A stretch of DNA of 43,917 nt from Hellea sp. (GCA_020629875.1 JAHDCL010000013.1:1-43917), one strand, 5' to 3'; shown: positions 1 to 8,269, counted from the stretch's first letter. The notes: generated by a model from the letters alone, not told the origin. Program-made: numbers and translations.

Positions 1-1268
1 AATATGGCGCCGCTCAACATGGCCAACATCAATATCAAGCGCAGAAAGACCCGTGCCAAGTATATTCCCCGCAGGCTCCCGTGCCGCAGGGCTGTCATCC
101 CTCACAAGTCACATTAGGTACTGCTGGAGGGTTTCCGCAGCAACCCAATTTCGGCGGTGGTCAATATGCTAGCCAAGGATATGGCTCACATGCAGGCGTC
201 GCGCATCAACAATCTGCAAATTACCAGCCTCGGCAGAACAAGCTGCGTAAGCCACGCCTGCGAGGCTCGTTGTCTCTAGGGGTTGAAAGAAGTACTTCGG
301 GAAATATTCTCGATTACTCTAAAATACCATCCTTGAATCCAGAATTAGCTTATGATCCAACAGATTATGATGAAGGCGTGTTTACAGAAGGGTCTAGACC
401 GGAAGGCCGGGTTGAAGATACGCTTTACACAGCGATTATCGAAGAAATTTCAAAACCAGACATTTCTTTTGATGATGTACATAGCACGCCATTGAGCTTT
501 AAAGGTGGTGCTGAGTATATTATTTCGCCTCGTACAACTCTCTTTGCAAATGCGGGCTATACCTATTCAGAGGGCAGAAAAGGCGGGGGAGTTAGCATAC
601 AGGGAGAGTTGCAAAGAAGAGTCAGCGTAACGACCTATCAAACTGTTCCAGGCACACCCGCTACGCCTGGATCGCCTGAGGTCCCTGCAACCCCTACGAC
701 GCCCTTGATTCCGGCTGTTCCGGCTAGTCCTGCTACTCCGGATACCTATGAAGTGATTGACAGTGATGGACCTGTTAGAGATGCGCCATATACATTTATT
801 CCGAACCAAAATATCGCGAATTATTCATATGACTTTACGGATATGCAGCGTATTGAGCTAGAACTAGGCGGTCGGCATTACTTTAATCCGATCGTCAAAT
901 CACTAGGTCATAAAACACTTACACCGTTTGTAGGCGCAGCTGTTGGAGCTGCCCATTATAACGCTGTGTCGTTAGATGTGAGTCAAAATCAGCTTTATTA
1001 TCAGCGCGCTTTCGATGAAGGCGAGAACACTTTTTACGATGTTGTTCCAGCGAATATAACTGGAAGTAGCCGTGTTGACCTATACGACAGCCAGTGGGTG
1101 CCATCTGGTCAGCTCAATGCCGGTATGGAATGGCAAGTTACGCCGAAAACAGCTCTAGCTTTTGAAACGGGTGTGCGCATTGAAGGCGCACGTAAATATA
1201 GCAACGGTGAGCGCGGCGACAAAAATATAGCAATTCCGATGACGATCAGAGGAAGTTACAACTTTTAA
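1..1268 (+). CDS. Outer-membrane beta-barrel protein, 5' partial (paralogue 1 of 3)
   Basis: The frame is open from base 3 to the stop at 1268, so the GTG at 81 chosen by the ORF track is probably internal and the real start lies outside the window. The visible N-terminal part is a Gln/His/Tyr/Gly-rich linker (YGAAQHGQHQYQAQ). The rest is a barrel-like domain with alternating hydrophobic residues ending in RGSYNF; a C-terminal Phe is typical of BAM-inserted barrels. Segments such as LELGGRHYF, TPFVGAAVGAAH and ALAFETGVR match both downstream genes. A Pro/Thr-rich insert of PATP-like repeats (about residues 190-220) sits where the paralogues have a loop. By analogy with the neighbours it is probably a lipoprotein, but the signal peptide is not visible. 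Function unknown. Confidence 0.75.
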   Translation, partial: YGAAQHGQHQYQAQKDPCQVYSPQAPVPQGCHPSQVTLGTAGGFPQQPNFGGGQYASQGYGSHAGVAHQQSANYQPRQNKLRKPRLRGSLSLGVERSTSGNILDYSKIPSLNPELAYDPTDYDEGVFTEGSRPEGRVEDTLYTAIIEEISKPDISFDDVHSTPLSFKGGAEYIISPRTTLFANAGYTYSEGRKGGGVSIQGELQRRVSVTTYQTVPGTPATPGSPEVPATPTTPLIPAVPASPATPDTYEVIDSDGPVRDAPYTFIPNQNIANYSYDFTDMQRIELELGGRHYFNPIVKSLGHKTLTPFVGAAVGAAHYNAVSLDVSQNQLYYQRAFDEGENTFYDVVPANITGSSRVDLYDSQWVPSGQLNAGMEWQVTPKTALAFETGVRIEGARKYSNGERGDKNIAIPMTIRGSYNF

Positions 1269-1380
1269 CTAAATAACTGGAAAACTTAAGGTTTTGTTTC
1301 CGATTTAGAAACGAATTTTTAAGCATACAGTGTTTAAAACAGGGACAGTTAGTCTTTTAACTAGAAAAAGGGAGGCCGAT

Positions 1381-2778
1381 ATGCGGCTTGCAGTTTGCGC
1401 TTTATCAGCGGTTTTATTGTCAGGGTGTTCCTGGCTGGGTATGGGCGGACATGGATCTGCAGGTGGAGCTTACGGTGCAAACTGCGTTCCTTCAGGAACA
1501 GGCTATTACGCGGGCGGTGATGCTTGCGGTGTCGGCGGTGGTTACGGTGTAGCCGGGAACGGATATGGCGCAGGTGCAGGTTACGGCGCGGGTGCTGGTT
1601 ATGGCGCAGGTGCAGGTTACGGCGCGGGTGCTGGTTATGGCGCAGGTGCTGGTTATGGTGCGGGCGCTGGTTACGGCGCGGGCGCTGGTTACGGTGCAGG
1701 CGCAGGTTATGGCGCAGGTGCAGGTTACGGAGCGGGCGCTGGTATGGGCGGCGTAGGCGCTGGACTCGCGGCTAATGGCATCGGCGGTGCTTACGGCGCT
1801 AACGGATATACTTTACAGGGCTACCAAGGGGCATATGGCGCCAATAGTGCGGTAACGAATCTCGGTACAAATGCAGCTTATGGTTCTGCTGTTTACGGCC
1901 AGAATGTTGTGGGAACACAATATTCAAACGGTCAATATGTACAGGGCGCGGGCGTTCAAACAATTCAAGGTGCTCCTTATTACGTACCACAGCCTTATCC
2001 TGCCTATTATGGCGTGCCTCAGCTTCGCGGCGTTGGCGCAGCCCTTCCATTCGGTATCGAAGCGGGCGTAGGAACTGAATTTGATATCGGCGGAGATCTC
2101 TTCGGCGGTAAGGAAGCTAGCGCGAATAACTCTGATTTCGCTCTTGCAACGGGTGAAGTTGGCGAGCTCAGCTCGATCAGCTATGACGATGCCTTTAAGA
2201 AGGGTGTAAACTTAGGCGGAAACCTTGCATATGATGTGTCTCGTAATACCACACTCATTGGCGGCGTAGGATATTCTAAGCGTAATGGTCAGACAATCGA
2301 GAACGGAACGTTCCAATCGGGACAGTATGACTCTTCTGGCAATTTCACTCCCGGGTTCTACAGCAGCACGGGCGCATTCACGGCTGACCCAACGACACCT
2401 GTTGAGACGGTAACAGCTGAATTTACCGACTTAGAGCAATGGACAATCGAAGGCGGCCTACGTCAATATATGGGTCATAATCCAACTTTCCGTCCTTATG
2501 TTGGGGCGACAGGCGGATTTACGCATAATAATGGCGTGGACCTGACACAAACTTCGTCAGGCGGGACTCTAACAGCCGCAGCTAACACGCAAGAATTCAT
2601 TGACAGTGGTTGGACGCCAACTGCAGCAGGCGTGATCGGCGCTGAGATGGCTGTTGGCTCTCGTGCGGCTCTTGGTGTTGAAACGGGTATTCGCTGGCGC
2701 GATGATCTTGATACAAACACACCGTCAGAAGATCGCTGGTCTATCCCAGTATCACTTCGCGGTCGGGTTGCCTTTTAA
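1381..2778 (+). CDS. Outer-membrane beta-barrel lipoprotein with silk-like GYGAGA repeats (paralogue 2 of 3)
   Basis: The start is the ATG at 1381 rather than the GTG at 1330: GGGAGG lies just upstream and translation begins MRLAVCALSAVLLSGC, a lipoprotein signal peptide with lipobox LSGC and Cys16. The protein has 465 residues. After the Cys comes a Gly/Tyr/Ala-rich region with ten GYGAGA units, then YGAN/YGQ/YSNG-type low complexity to about residue 215. The C-terminal 240 residues form a predicted barrel sharing EGGLRQYMG, RPYVGATGG, ESGW/DSGW-like and LGVETGIRW motifs with its neighbours and ending RGRVAF. It likely sits in the outer membrane with a flexible or beta-rich linker. No enzymatic motif is visible and the function is unknown. 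An intrinsic terminator follows. Confidence 0.85.
   Translation: MRLAVCALSAVLLSGCSWLGMGGHGSAGGAYGANCVPSGTGYYAGGDACGVGGGYGVAGNGYGAGAGYGAGAGYGAGAGYGAGAGYGAGAGYGAGAGYGAGAGYGAGAGYGAGAGYGAGAGMGGVGAGLAANGIGGAYGANGYTLQGYQGAYGANSAVTNLGTNAAYGSAVYGQNVVGTQYSNGQYVQGAGVQTIQGAPYYVPQPYPAYYGVPQLRGVGAALPFGIEAGVGTEFDIGGDLFGGKEASANNSDFALATGEVGELSSISYDDAFKKGVNLGGNLAYDVSRNTTLIGGVGYSKRNGQTIENGTFQSGQYDSSGNFTPGFYSSTGAFTADPTTPVETVTAEFTDLEQWTIEGGLRQYMGHNPTFRPYVGATGGFTHNNGVDLTQTSSGGTLTAAANTQEFIDSGWTPTAAGVIGAEMAVGSRAALGVETGIRWRDDLDTNTPSEDRWSIPVSLRGRVAF
1561..1740 (+). repeat. Ten tandem 18-bp repeats encoding (GYGAGA)10
   Basis: Ten in-frame copies of an 18-bp unit, first GGATATGGCGCAGGTGCA and then GGTTAYGGNGCRGGNGCW variants, run without interruption. 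Differences are nearly all at third codon positions (TAT/TAC, GGC/GGT/GGA, GCA/GCG/GCT), so the peptide is perfectly conserved while the DNA has drifted. This implies selection on the peptide. The unit is a circular permutation of GAGAGY, the hexapeptide known from silk fibroin heavy chain. The repeats create open frames in other phases (1524-1775, 1565-1756) that are artefacts. Confidence 0.95.
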
Positions 2779-2794
2779 TTAACTCAAATTTAAC
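2779..2794 (+). promoter_or_regulatory. CtrA-like motif TTAA-N7-TTAAC
   Basis: TTAACTCAAATTTAAC matches the full CtrA consensus TTAA-N7-TTAAC known from Caulobacterales. It lies directly after the stop of the second barrel gene, before its terminator and about 170 bases upstream of the third barrel gene. The AT-rich setting makes a chance match quite possible. Confidence 0.25.
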
Positions 2795-2803
2795 TATAAA
2801 TAC

Positions 2804-2836
2804 AAAAGCCTGGGCCAAAACCCGGGCTTTTTTCTT
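2804..2836 (+). terminator. Rho-independent terminator after barrel gene 2
   Basis: AAGCCTGGG pairs with CCCGGGCTT (one G-T pair) across a CCAAAA loop, followed by TTTTTTC and a further T-run. It separates the second and third barrel genes. The rest of the gap to 2963 contains a short inverted repeat TGGCA-ATTG-TGCCA (2925-2937 region), possibly an operator; nothing else was seen. Confidence 0.9.
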
Positions 2837-2962
2837 TTTCTTTAAGCTTTTGCCTTAGACGCCCATTTCATAAATTTTGGGTTGGCCTCATCTTTGCATC
2901 GCATCGTCCAAATCTGACGTTGGTGGCAATTGTGCCAATTCGAAACAACAGGGAATGGAACT

Positions 2963-3802
2963 ATGCGTATTTTATTAGCAGGCGTTGCGGCAATAGCGCT
3001 ATCAGGCTGCTCTTTCTTAGGATTGGGTGGAAATCACGATTACAAAAACTACGGGTATAATGCTCACACAGGTGACTATGGTTACCAGGCACACACTCCG
3101 GCACCAAAGCCGTGCCAAAGCAATCAATGCTTGAGCCGCTGGAATCTTGAAGCAGCTGTGGGTCCTTCATTCGTGGTAGGCGGTGACGCCGTAACGGGTG
3201 ATAAGGCAAATATCGAAGGTCTTAACAACATTAGCATGAAAGATGCCTATGATACTGGGTTTCGTGCAGAATTGGGCGGCTCATACGCTCTTTCGCCTAA
3301 TCGCAAAATCACAGGTAATGTCTTTCTAGACGAGGCACAAAGCGACGGCGTTCAGGACTGGGGCACTGTAGCGGGTGAAGCGCTTACCGGCTCTCTTTCT
3401 GACTATAAATCTTATGGCGCCGAATTGGGCGTGCGTCAGTACTTTGCTCCGCGCAGCGGGTTAATTTTGAAGTCTGTTCGTCCTTATGTCGAGGGCAAGC
3501 TAGGTGCTGCGCATCTTGATGATGTTCGCATTCAAGGTGCTGAACTGGGCGGGGCGGCCTTCTCTGCAGTGGATATTCCTTTCACGGAAAGTGGATGGGT
3601 TGGAACAGCCGCGGGTATGGTCGGCGTTGAGACACCATTGACGAAATACTCAACAATCGCTTTGGAAACAGGTGTTCGTTACACGCAAGGGCCTAAGTCA
3701 GATAATTCTGTGCTTGCGCCAGGTTTCGCGATTGCGGGCACAAATAATGGCGGCAGCCGCACAAGCATCCCTGTCATGCTGCGCGGACGTTATCGTTTCT
3801 AA
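2963..3802 (+). CDS. Outer-membrane beta-barrel lipoprotein (paralogue 3 of 3)
   Basis: The ATG at 2963 is preferred over the track start at 2930 because it gives MRILLAGVAAIALSGC, a lipoprotein signal with lipobox LSGC, and has a GGAATGGAA purine stretch upstream. The 279-residue product has a short Tyr/Gly/His linker (YKNYGYNAHTGDYGYQ) and then a barrel-like domain that aligns with the two upstream genes: LGVRQYFAP, RPYVEGKLGAAH, ESGWVGTAAGMVGVE, ALETGVRY, ending RGRYRF. It lacks the long GYGAGA or PATP inserts and so approximates the minimal form of the family. Likely outer-membrane; function unknown. Confidence 0.83.
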   Translation: MRILLAGVAAIALSGCSFLGLGGNHDYKNYGYNAHTGDYGYQAHTPAPKPCQSNQCLSRWNLEAAVGPSFVVGGDAVTGDKANIEGLNNISMKDAYDTGFRAELGGSYALSPNRKITGNVFLDEAQSDGVQDWGTVAGEALTGSLSDYKSYGAELGVRQYFAPRSGLILKSVRPYVEGKLGAAHLDDVRIQGAELGGAAFSAVDIPFTESGWVGTAAGMVGVETPLTKYSTIALETGVRYTQGPKSDNSVLAPGFAIAGTNNGGSRTSIPVMLRGRYRF

Positions 3803-3820
3803 CTAAATCAAGAGCGCGGA

Positions 3821-3842
3821 GCACATCGCATTGGCGATGTGC
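3821..3842. other. Perfect 9-bp hairpin between convergent genes
   Basis: GCACATCGC and GCGATGTGC form a perfect stem around ATTG, 18 bases after the stop of barrel gene 3. It lacks an adjacent T-run, so it may help 3' end formation or protect the transcript end rather than terminate by itself. Confidence 0.6.
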
Positions 3843-3852
3843 AAGTGTGGGG

Positions 3853-3885
3853 GCAAACCCTGACAGGAAACTGTCGGGGTTTTGC
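3853..3885. terminator. Probable bidirectional terminator
   Basis: A stem GCAAACCCTGACAG / CTGTCGGGGTTTTGC closed by a GAAA tetraloop lies between the convergent barrel gene 3 and the DUF885 gene. The 3' arm contains TTTT and the 5' arm AAA, so it could act in both directions. Confidence 0.65.
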
Positions 3886-3890
3886 TATGT

Positions 3891-5747
3891 TTAATTCCGA
3901 GATTTTTCCTCGAAGATCCAACGATCAATTTTTGTCTCAAGCAGATCAAGTGGCATGCCGCCATCAAGCAAAATGGCGTCGTGGAAGCGGCGAATGTTGA
4001 AATTATCGCCTAGTTGAGTTTCTGCGCGCTTTCGCAGTTCCAATATTTTCAATTCGCCAATTTTGTACGCCAAGGCCTGTCCCGGCCAGCTAATATAGCG
4101 CTCGACTTCGGTTTTGATATTGTGAGGGGCTAAAGCCGAGTTTTCAAAAAAGCAGGCTTCGGCTTGTTCGCGGGTCCAGCCCTTCCAATGCATACCTGTA
4201 TCAACAACGAGGCGGCAGGCGCGCCACATTTCATAAGTAAGCTGTCCGAATTTTTCATAAGGCGTTTTATAAAGACCCATCTCGGCGGCGAGCTTCTCAG
4301 AATAAAGCCCCCAGCCTTCACCAAAGGCGTTGGGATAAAGGCTTTGGCGGAAGGGAGATACATTTTTCAGCTCTTGCCCCAAGGCGATTTGATGATGATG
4401 CCCGGGCACACCTTCATGGGCGGTGAGAGCCGGAAGGTTATAGAGCGGACGTTGTTTCAAATCATAGGTATTGACGACATAATTGCCCGCACGATGTTGT
4501 TCTGGGTTGCCGCCCCAATAGCGTCCCGTGGTATAATTTGGCGCAATTTCTTTGGGAACAGGCATAACCCCATAAGGCAGGCGCGGCAACGTTTCGAAAA
4601 ACTCTGGCATCTTACCATCAAGCTGTTTCGCCATCCAAGCCGCTTCCTTTAAAAGCTCCGCTTCTGAGGTTGCATAGAATTGCGGATCAGTACGAAGAAA
4701 ATTCAGGAAATCAGCAAAGCTACCCTTGAAATCAACCTGTTTGATAATGGCGTCCATTTCGCTGCGAATGCGCGCAACTTCCCTCAGGCCGATCTGATGG
4801 ACTTCATCGGGTGTCATATCTAGCGTCGTAAAATAGCGCACAAGAGCCCGATAATATTCTCGCCCCTCATCCGTGGTGCCAATGCCAACAACAGGCCGCG
4901 CCTTTGGTAGATACTCCTCGCTCAGGAACTTTTCGAGATCACGATAGGCCGGCATAACCGCATTCGTAATCGCCGCTTCACCTAATGATGCTAAGCGGCT
5001 TTGTTCCTCAGCAGATATCGTATCTGGATAGACGGTGTACGGTTTGAAAAAGCTATGAGCTCTGGCATCGCCCTCGCCCAGCGTTTTTACCATGTCTATA
5101 ATGCCAGGCATAATTTCGGCGGAGGCCGTCATATTGGTTGCCATTCCGCGGCGCATATTAGCTTTGTGCTGTCCGAAATAGCGCGGCATTTCCGTCAGGC
5201 GCGCGGCATAGGCTTCATAGTCATCAATCGTAGCAAAGGTTGTCTGCCGCGAAATATAGCTCATCTGATTGAAAAACCCGCTATCATTTGTGAATGGAAT
5301 TCGCGCTTGATCAAAAGGGAAAAGGCGCTGGCGCTGTTTTAGAACAAACCCCAATAGCTCATAATTCAGGCGCTTTTCGCCAGACATGGGACGGGCCGAC
5401 AGCGCGGCATGGCGTTTAATAAATTCTGTTGTGATGCGTTGATACTCGGCCATGCCAGCTGGGCTGACGTCCGGAAGTTTGCGCAAAGCCTCTCGGTCGC
5501 CTTCCTGGCCTGCGGAAATAGGATTGCCAGCAATTTCCATTTGCTCGAAATCAGCAATCAGCGTTTCCAAACTATCTTCGATTCTGCATTCTCGGATGCC
5601 ATCGACGATAATGATTGTCCCGCCTGTGCAAAATGGTTCAGCCATCACTGTTGGCTGAGCAGTCTGATCAGGCGCAGTTTGTGCGAGCGCCGAAAATGGC
5701 AACACCGTTGAAATCGCCAAAATAGCGAGCCTAGAAATCCCTGTCAT
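3891..5747 (-). CDS. Exported DUF885 family putative metallohydrolase
   Basis: The 618-residue product starts with a cleavable signal peptide (MTGISRLAILAISTVLPFSALAQ) and so acts in the periplasm or outside. Near residues 441-448 is HEGVPGHH, followed about 30 residues later by EGWGLYSEK. This HExxPGHH plus EGW..E pattern is the hallmark of DUF885 proteins and resembles a zinc peptidase site, but the substrate of the family is not firmly known to me. An AAGG purine run precedes the start. It is divergent from the C39-like lipoprotein gene and convergent with the barrel array, so it is probably monocistronic. Confidence 0.85.
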   Translation of the reverse strand: MTGISRLAILAISTVLPFSALAQTAPDQTAQPTVMAEPFCTGGTIIIVDGIRECRIEDSLETLIADFEQMEIAGNPISAGQEGDREALRKLPDVSPAGMAEYQRITTEFIKRHAALSARPMSGEKRLNYELLGFVLKQRQRLFPFDQARIPFTNDSGFFNQMSYISRQTTFATIDDYEAYAARLTEMPRYFGQHKANMRRGMATNMTASAEIMPGIIDMVKTLGEGDARAHSFFKPYTVYPDTISAEEQSRLASLGEAAITNAVMPAYRDLEKFLSEEYLPKARPVVGIGTTDEGREYYRALVRYFTTLDMTPDEVHQIGLREVARIRSEMDAIIKQVDFKGSFADFLNFLRTDPQFYATSEAELLKEAAWMAKQLDGKMPEFFETLPRLPYGVMPVPKEIAPNYTTGRYWGGNPEQHRAGNYVVNTYDLKQRPLYNLPALTAHEGVPGHHHQIALGQELKNVSPFRQSLYPNAFGEGWGLYSEKLAAEMGLYKTPYEKFGQLTYEMWRACRLVVDTGMHWKGWTREQAEACFFENSALAPHNIKTEVERYISWPGQALAYKIGELKILELRKRAETQLGDNFNIRRFHDAILLDGGMPLDLLETKIDRWIFEEKSRN

Positions 5748-5837
5748 TCTTATACCTTAGATGCGCAATATTTTCGCTTTAATCCCCTCAGGCGCGAACA
5801 ACAAGCATTATCGTCAGACATATGAAGGAGCTTTGCG

Positions 5838-6503
5838 ATGCAACGCTCTTTTAGGACTTATGGGCTAGAAGGCCCTATGATTATACGGGCTGCACTCATT
5901 TCCATCTCTGCCGCACTGCTAAATGCGTGCGGAACAACACCTTTGCCGCCAGGCTCGGACTATCCGTCCTCGGCTATTCCTCAGCCGCAAATGACGCCTA
6001 TTCCGCGCGGAGGTTTATCACTACCGGACCGGGCGGCCTTTTTGCAAAAGGATCCGCGCTGGGGGTCTGAACGCTTAGGAAAGTCATCAGACACAATGGC
6101 GAGTGATGGCTGTTTGGTGACAGCAACCTCAATGGCGCTGGCCAATTTAGGTTTTCAAACCAATCCCTCGGATCTAAATGCACGGCTGACGCAAACGGAC
6201 AGTTTTACGCCGCGAGGCTGGCTTATTTGGGATGGCATACGGAAAGTCACGGCCGGACGGGCTGAAGCTATTTTTTATGACGACGTCTCTGAAGATATCA
6301 TCAATGGCTGTATGATGAGCGGTCAATATCCACTGGTTCAATTCTACCTCAAGAATGGCCGATCACATTGGGCGATGATTTTGCGGCGCGATACGCGTGG
6401 CTATCATATGCGCGATCCTCTACGGCCCTCAAAAAGCCCGCTTATTTTCCCGCGGGATAGCAATGCCTTTAAAGCCGTTAGATGTGTGGGCTTAAAATCA
6501 TAA
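5838..6503 (+). CDS. C39-like papain-fold peptidase lipoprotein
   Basis: The 221-residue protein has AAGGAG seven bases before the ATG at 5838, which supports this start although it places 13 residues before a compact lipoprotein signal (MIIRAALISISAALLNAC, Cys31); ATG 5877 is the alternative. The C-terminal domain looks like the peptidase C39_2 group: KDPRWGSERLG, then SDGCLVTATS with candidate nucleophile Cys92, RSHWAMI with His177 and MRDPL with Asp193 as the likely triad. Expected to be a lipid-anchored envelope peptidase or peptidoglycan-related hydrolase; substrate unknown. A LexA-like box for comM follows 7 bases after its stop. Confidence 0.7.
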   Translation: MQRSFRTYGLEGPMIIRAALISISAALLNACGTTPLPPGSDYPSSAIPQPQMTPIPRGGLSLPDRAAFLQKDPRWGSERLGKSSDTMASDGCLVTATSMALANLGFQTNPSDLNARLTQTDSFTPRGWLIWDGIRKVTAGRAEAIFYDDVSEDIINGCMMSGQYPLVQFYLKNGRSHWAMILRRDTRGYHMRDPLRPSKSPLIFPRDSNAFKAVRCVGLKS

Positions 6504-6509
6504 CTAAAA

Positions 6510-6524
6510 GTTCTTGATTTGTTC
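6510..6524 (+). promoter_or_regulatory. LexA (SOS) box GTTC-N7-GTTC upstream of comM
   Basis: GTTCTTGATTTGTTC is an exact match to the alphaproteobacterial SOS operator GTTC-N7-GTTC. It lies 36 bases before the chosen comM start and overlaps a possible -35 (TTGATT), with ATACCT 17 bases later as a weak -10, which fits repression by LexA. Confidence 0.6.
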
Positions 6525-6560
6525 TAGATGATCGTGATACCTCTTCAGGTGGAGGGTGTC

Positions 6561-8108
6561 ATGGTTGCACGTATATATACAGTCGCGTTTGAGGGGGCGG
6601 AAGCTCGCCGCGTAGATGTTCAGGTGCAGGTGACTTCAGCTGGACGCCAATATTTCAATATTGTTGGCTTGGCAGATAAAGCTGTCGCCGAGTCCAGAGA
6701 GCGGGTCAGAGCTGCTTTTGGCTCATTAGGGATGAGCCTTCCAGGAAAACGGATTACTGTAAATTTGGCGCCCGCTGATTTGCCCAAAGAGGGCGCGCAT
6801 TATGATTTGCCCATTGCTCTTGGCCTCATGGCGGCTATCGGCGCAATTCCAATCGATGCGATTGACGGTTTTGTGGCGATTGGGGAGCTGGCGTTAGACG
6901 GAACAATCGCGCGTGTCCCAGGGGCCTTACCCGCTGCGGTTCTGGCGAGCGCGGAAGGCTTGGGACTCATATGCCCACAGGCAAATGGCGCTGAGGCCGC
7001 TTGGGCCGGGGATTTGCCTTTGCTAGCGCCGCAGAACCTTATTCAGTTGCTGAACCATTTTAAGGGGTCTCAAATATTATCTCGGCCGGAACCTGGGCAA
7101 ATGCTCGAGGCAAAAAGCACCATGGATTTACGGGATGTTCGCGGACAAGAAACGGCAAAGCGAGCGCTTGAGGTCGCCGCCGCAGGCGGACATAATTTGT
7201 TAATGGTTGGGCCGCCAGGCTCTGGAAAGTCCATGCTCGCAGAGCGTCTGGCAGGTTTATTGCCGCCGCTTACGGCCAAAGAACTATTGGATGTCTCTAT
7301 GGTTCATTCTGTGGCAGGTCTTTTGGAGCGAGGTGAGCTATCTCGCACGCGCCCTTTTCGGTCGCCGCATCATTCTGCCTCCATGGCGGCGATGGTGGGT
7401 GGGGGCGTTAAGGCAAAACCTGGCGAGGCCTCATTGGCACATCGCGGGGTCTTGTTTTTGGATGAGTTACCTGAATTTACGCCGCAAGTTTTAGATAGTT
7501 TACGTCAGCCACTAGAGACGGGAGAGATCGCGGTTGCGCGCGTGAATGCTCATGTCACTTACCCAGCGCGTTTTCAGCTTATCGCAGCAATGAACCCATG
7601 CCGCTGCGGCAGCGGCGGGGCGGATGGAATTGCCTGCCGCCGGGGAGAACGCTGCGCCGCGGATTATCAAGCTCGCGTGTCAGGTCCCTTCATGGACCGC
7701 TTGGATATTCAAATAGATGTGCCGGCTGTGACGCCAGCTGATCTGGCATTGCCGCCCAGCAAAGAGGGAACGGCAGAGGTTGCGGCCAGAGTTGCTAGGG
7801 CGAGGGCGGTACAGCTGGAAAGAAATGGCGGGCGGACAAATGCCGAACTTAGTCAAGACATGCTAGATCATGTTGCACAGCCAGATAATGAAGGCCGAAA
7901 ACTGCTGATTCAGGCCGCTGAAACCTTGGGCCTTACGGCGCGAGGTTATCATCGTGTGCTTAAAGTCGCACGTACACTGGCCGATTTGGGAGGCTCGGAA
8001 AATATTCACCGCTTACACATTGCCGAAAGTCTTTCGCACAGACGCGCCAGAAAAGGGCTTGTAAATGCGCCGCTCTCAAAAATATCTAAGCGCCAAGCCT
8101 ATTACTAG
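6561..8108 (+). CDS. comM: ComM/YifB family AAA+ ATPase (Mg-chelatase-like)
   Basis: GGAGG just upstream of ATG 6561 and the family N-terminus MVARIYTVAFEGAEARRVDV favour this start over 6528, giving 515 residues, a normal ComM length. The order is an N-terminal Lon/S5-like ChlI domain, a Mg-chelatase AAA+ core with Walker A GPPGSGKS (about 217-224), Walker B LFLDELPEF (about 299-307) and RPFRSPHHSAS, then the C-terminal domain with MNPCRCG and CRRGERC cysteines. ComM is known as a branch-migration helicase acting on recombination intermediates during natural transformation. The LexA-like box upstream suggests induction by DNA damage here. It stands alone, between a peptidase and a signalling gene. 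Confidence 0.92.
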   Translation: MVARIYTVAFEGAEARRVDVQVQVTSAGRQYFNIVGLADKAVAESRERVRAAFGSLGMSLPGKRITVNLAPADLPKEGAHYDLPIALGLMAAIGAIPIDAIDGFVAIGELALDGTIARVPGALPAAVLASAEGLGLICPQANGAEAAWAGDLPLLAPQNLIQLLNHFKGSQILSRPEPGQMLEAKSTMDLRDVRGQETAKRALEVAAAGGHNLLMVGPPGSGKSMLAERLAGLLPPLTAKELLDVSMVHSVAGLLERGELSRTRPFRSPHHSASMAAMVGGGVKAKPGEASLAHRGVLFLDELPEFTPQVLDSLRQPLETGEIAVARVNAHVTYPARFQLIAAMNPCRCGSGGADGIACRRGERCAADYQARVSGPFMDRLDIQIDVPAVTPADLALPPSKEGTAEVAARVARARAVQLERNGGRTNAELSQDMLDHVAQPDNEGRKLLIQAAETLGLTARGYHRVLKVARTLADLGGSENIHRLHIAESLSHRRARKGLVNAPLSKISKRQAYY

Positions 8109-8143
8109 GCACGAAATTTGGAATTATTCTGCAATTTTAAATC

Positions 8144-8164
8144 GAAATATTTGGCAGATATTTC
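8144..8164. promoter_or_regulatory. AT-rich inverted repeat upstream of the PAS-receiver gene
   Basis: GAAATAT and ATATTTC form perfect 7-bp arms around TTGGCAG in the 160-base gap 8109-8269, about 105 bases before the start. It may be an operator for the signalling gene; the AT-rich surroundings reduce confidence. Nothing else clear was seen in this gap. Confidence 0.35.
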
Positions 8165-8269
8165 TTCAATAAATCGCCAATAACGTGTTTTTGGTAAGAC
8201 AATTTTTAGATTAAGTGTTCACAAAAGACCATGAATTTGACCCATCTCTTGGGATTTGAGGGGATTTAT

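Noticed and set aside
81-83. GTG as the start of the first barrel gene
   Set aside because: The same frame is open back to base 3 with linker-like sequence, so the gene runs off the window edge.
1524-1775. Arg/Trp/Cys-rich ORF (and the 1565-1756 ORF) in other frames
   Set aside because: Created by the 18-bp repeat, which lacks stops in several frames; no ribosome-binding site and no protein-like composition.
2920-2940. TTGGTGGCAATTGTGCCAATT as a sigma-54 promoter for barrel gene 3
   Set aside because: The GG and GC elements do not have both the correct spacing and TGGCAC sequence; it is at most a short inverted repeat.
4164-4652. 162-residue plus-strand ORF within the DUF885 gene
   Set aside because: It is antisense to the HEGVPGHH catalytic region and has no independent support.
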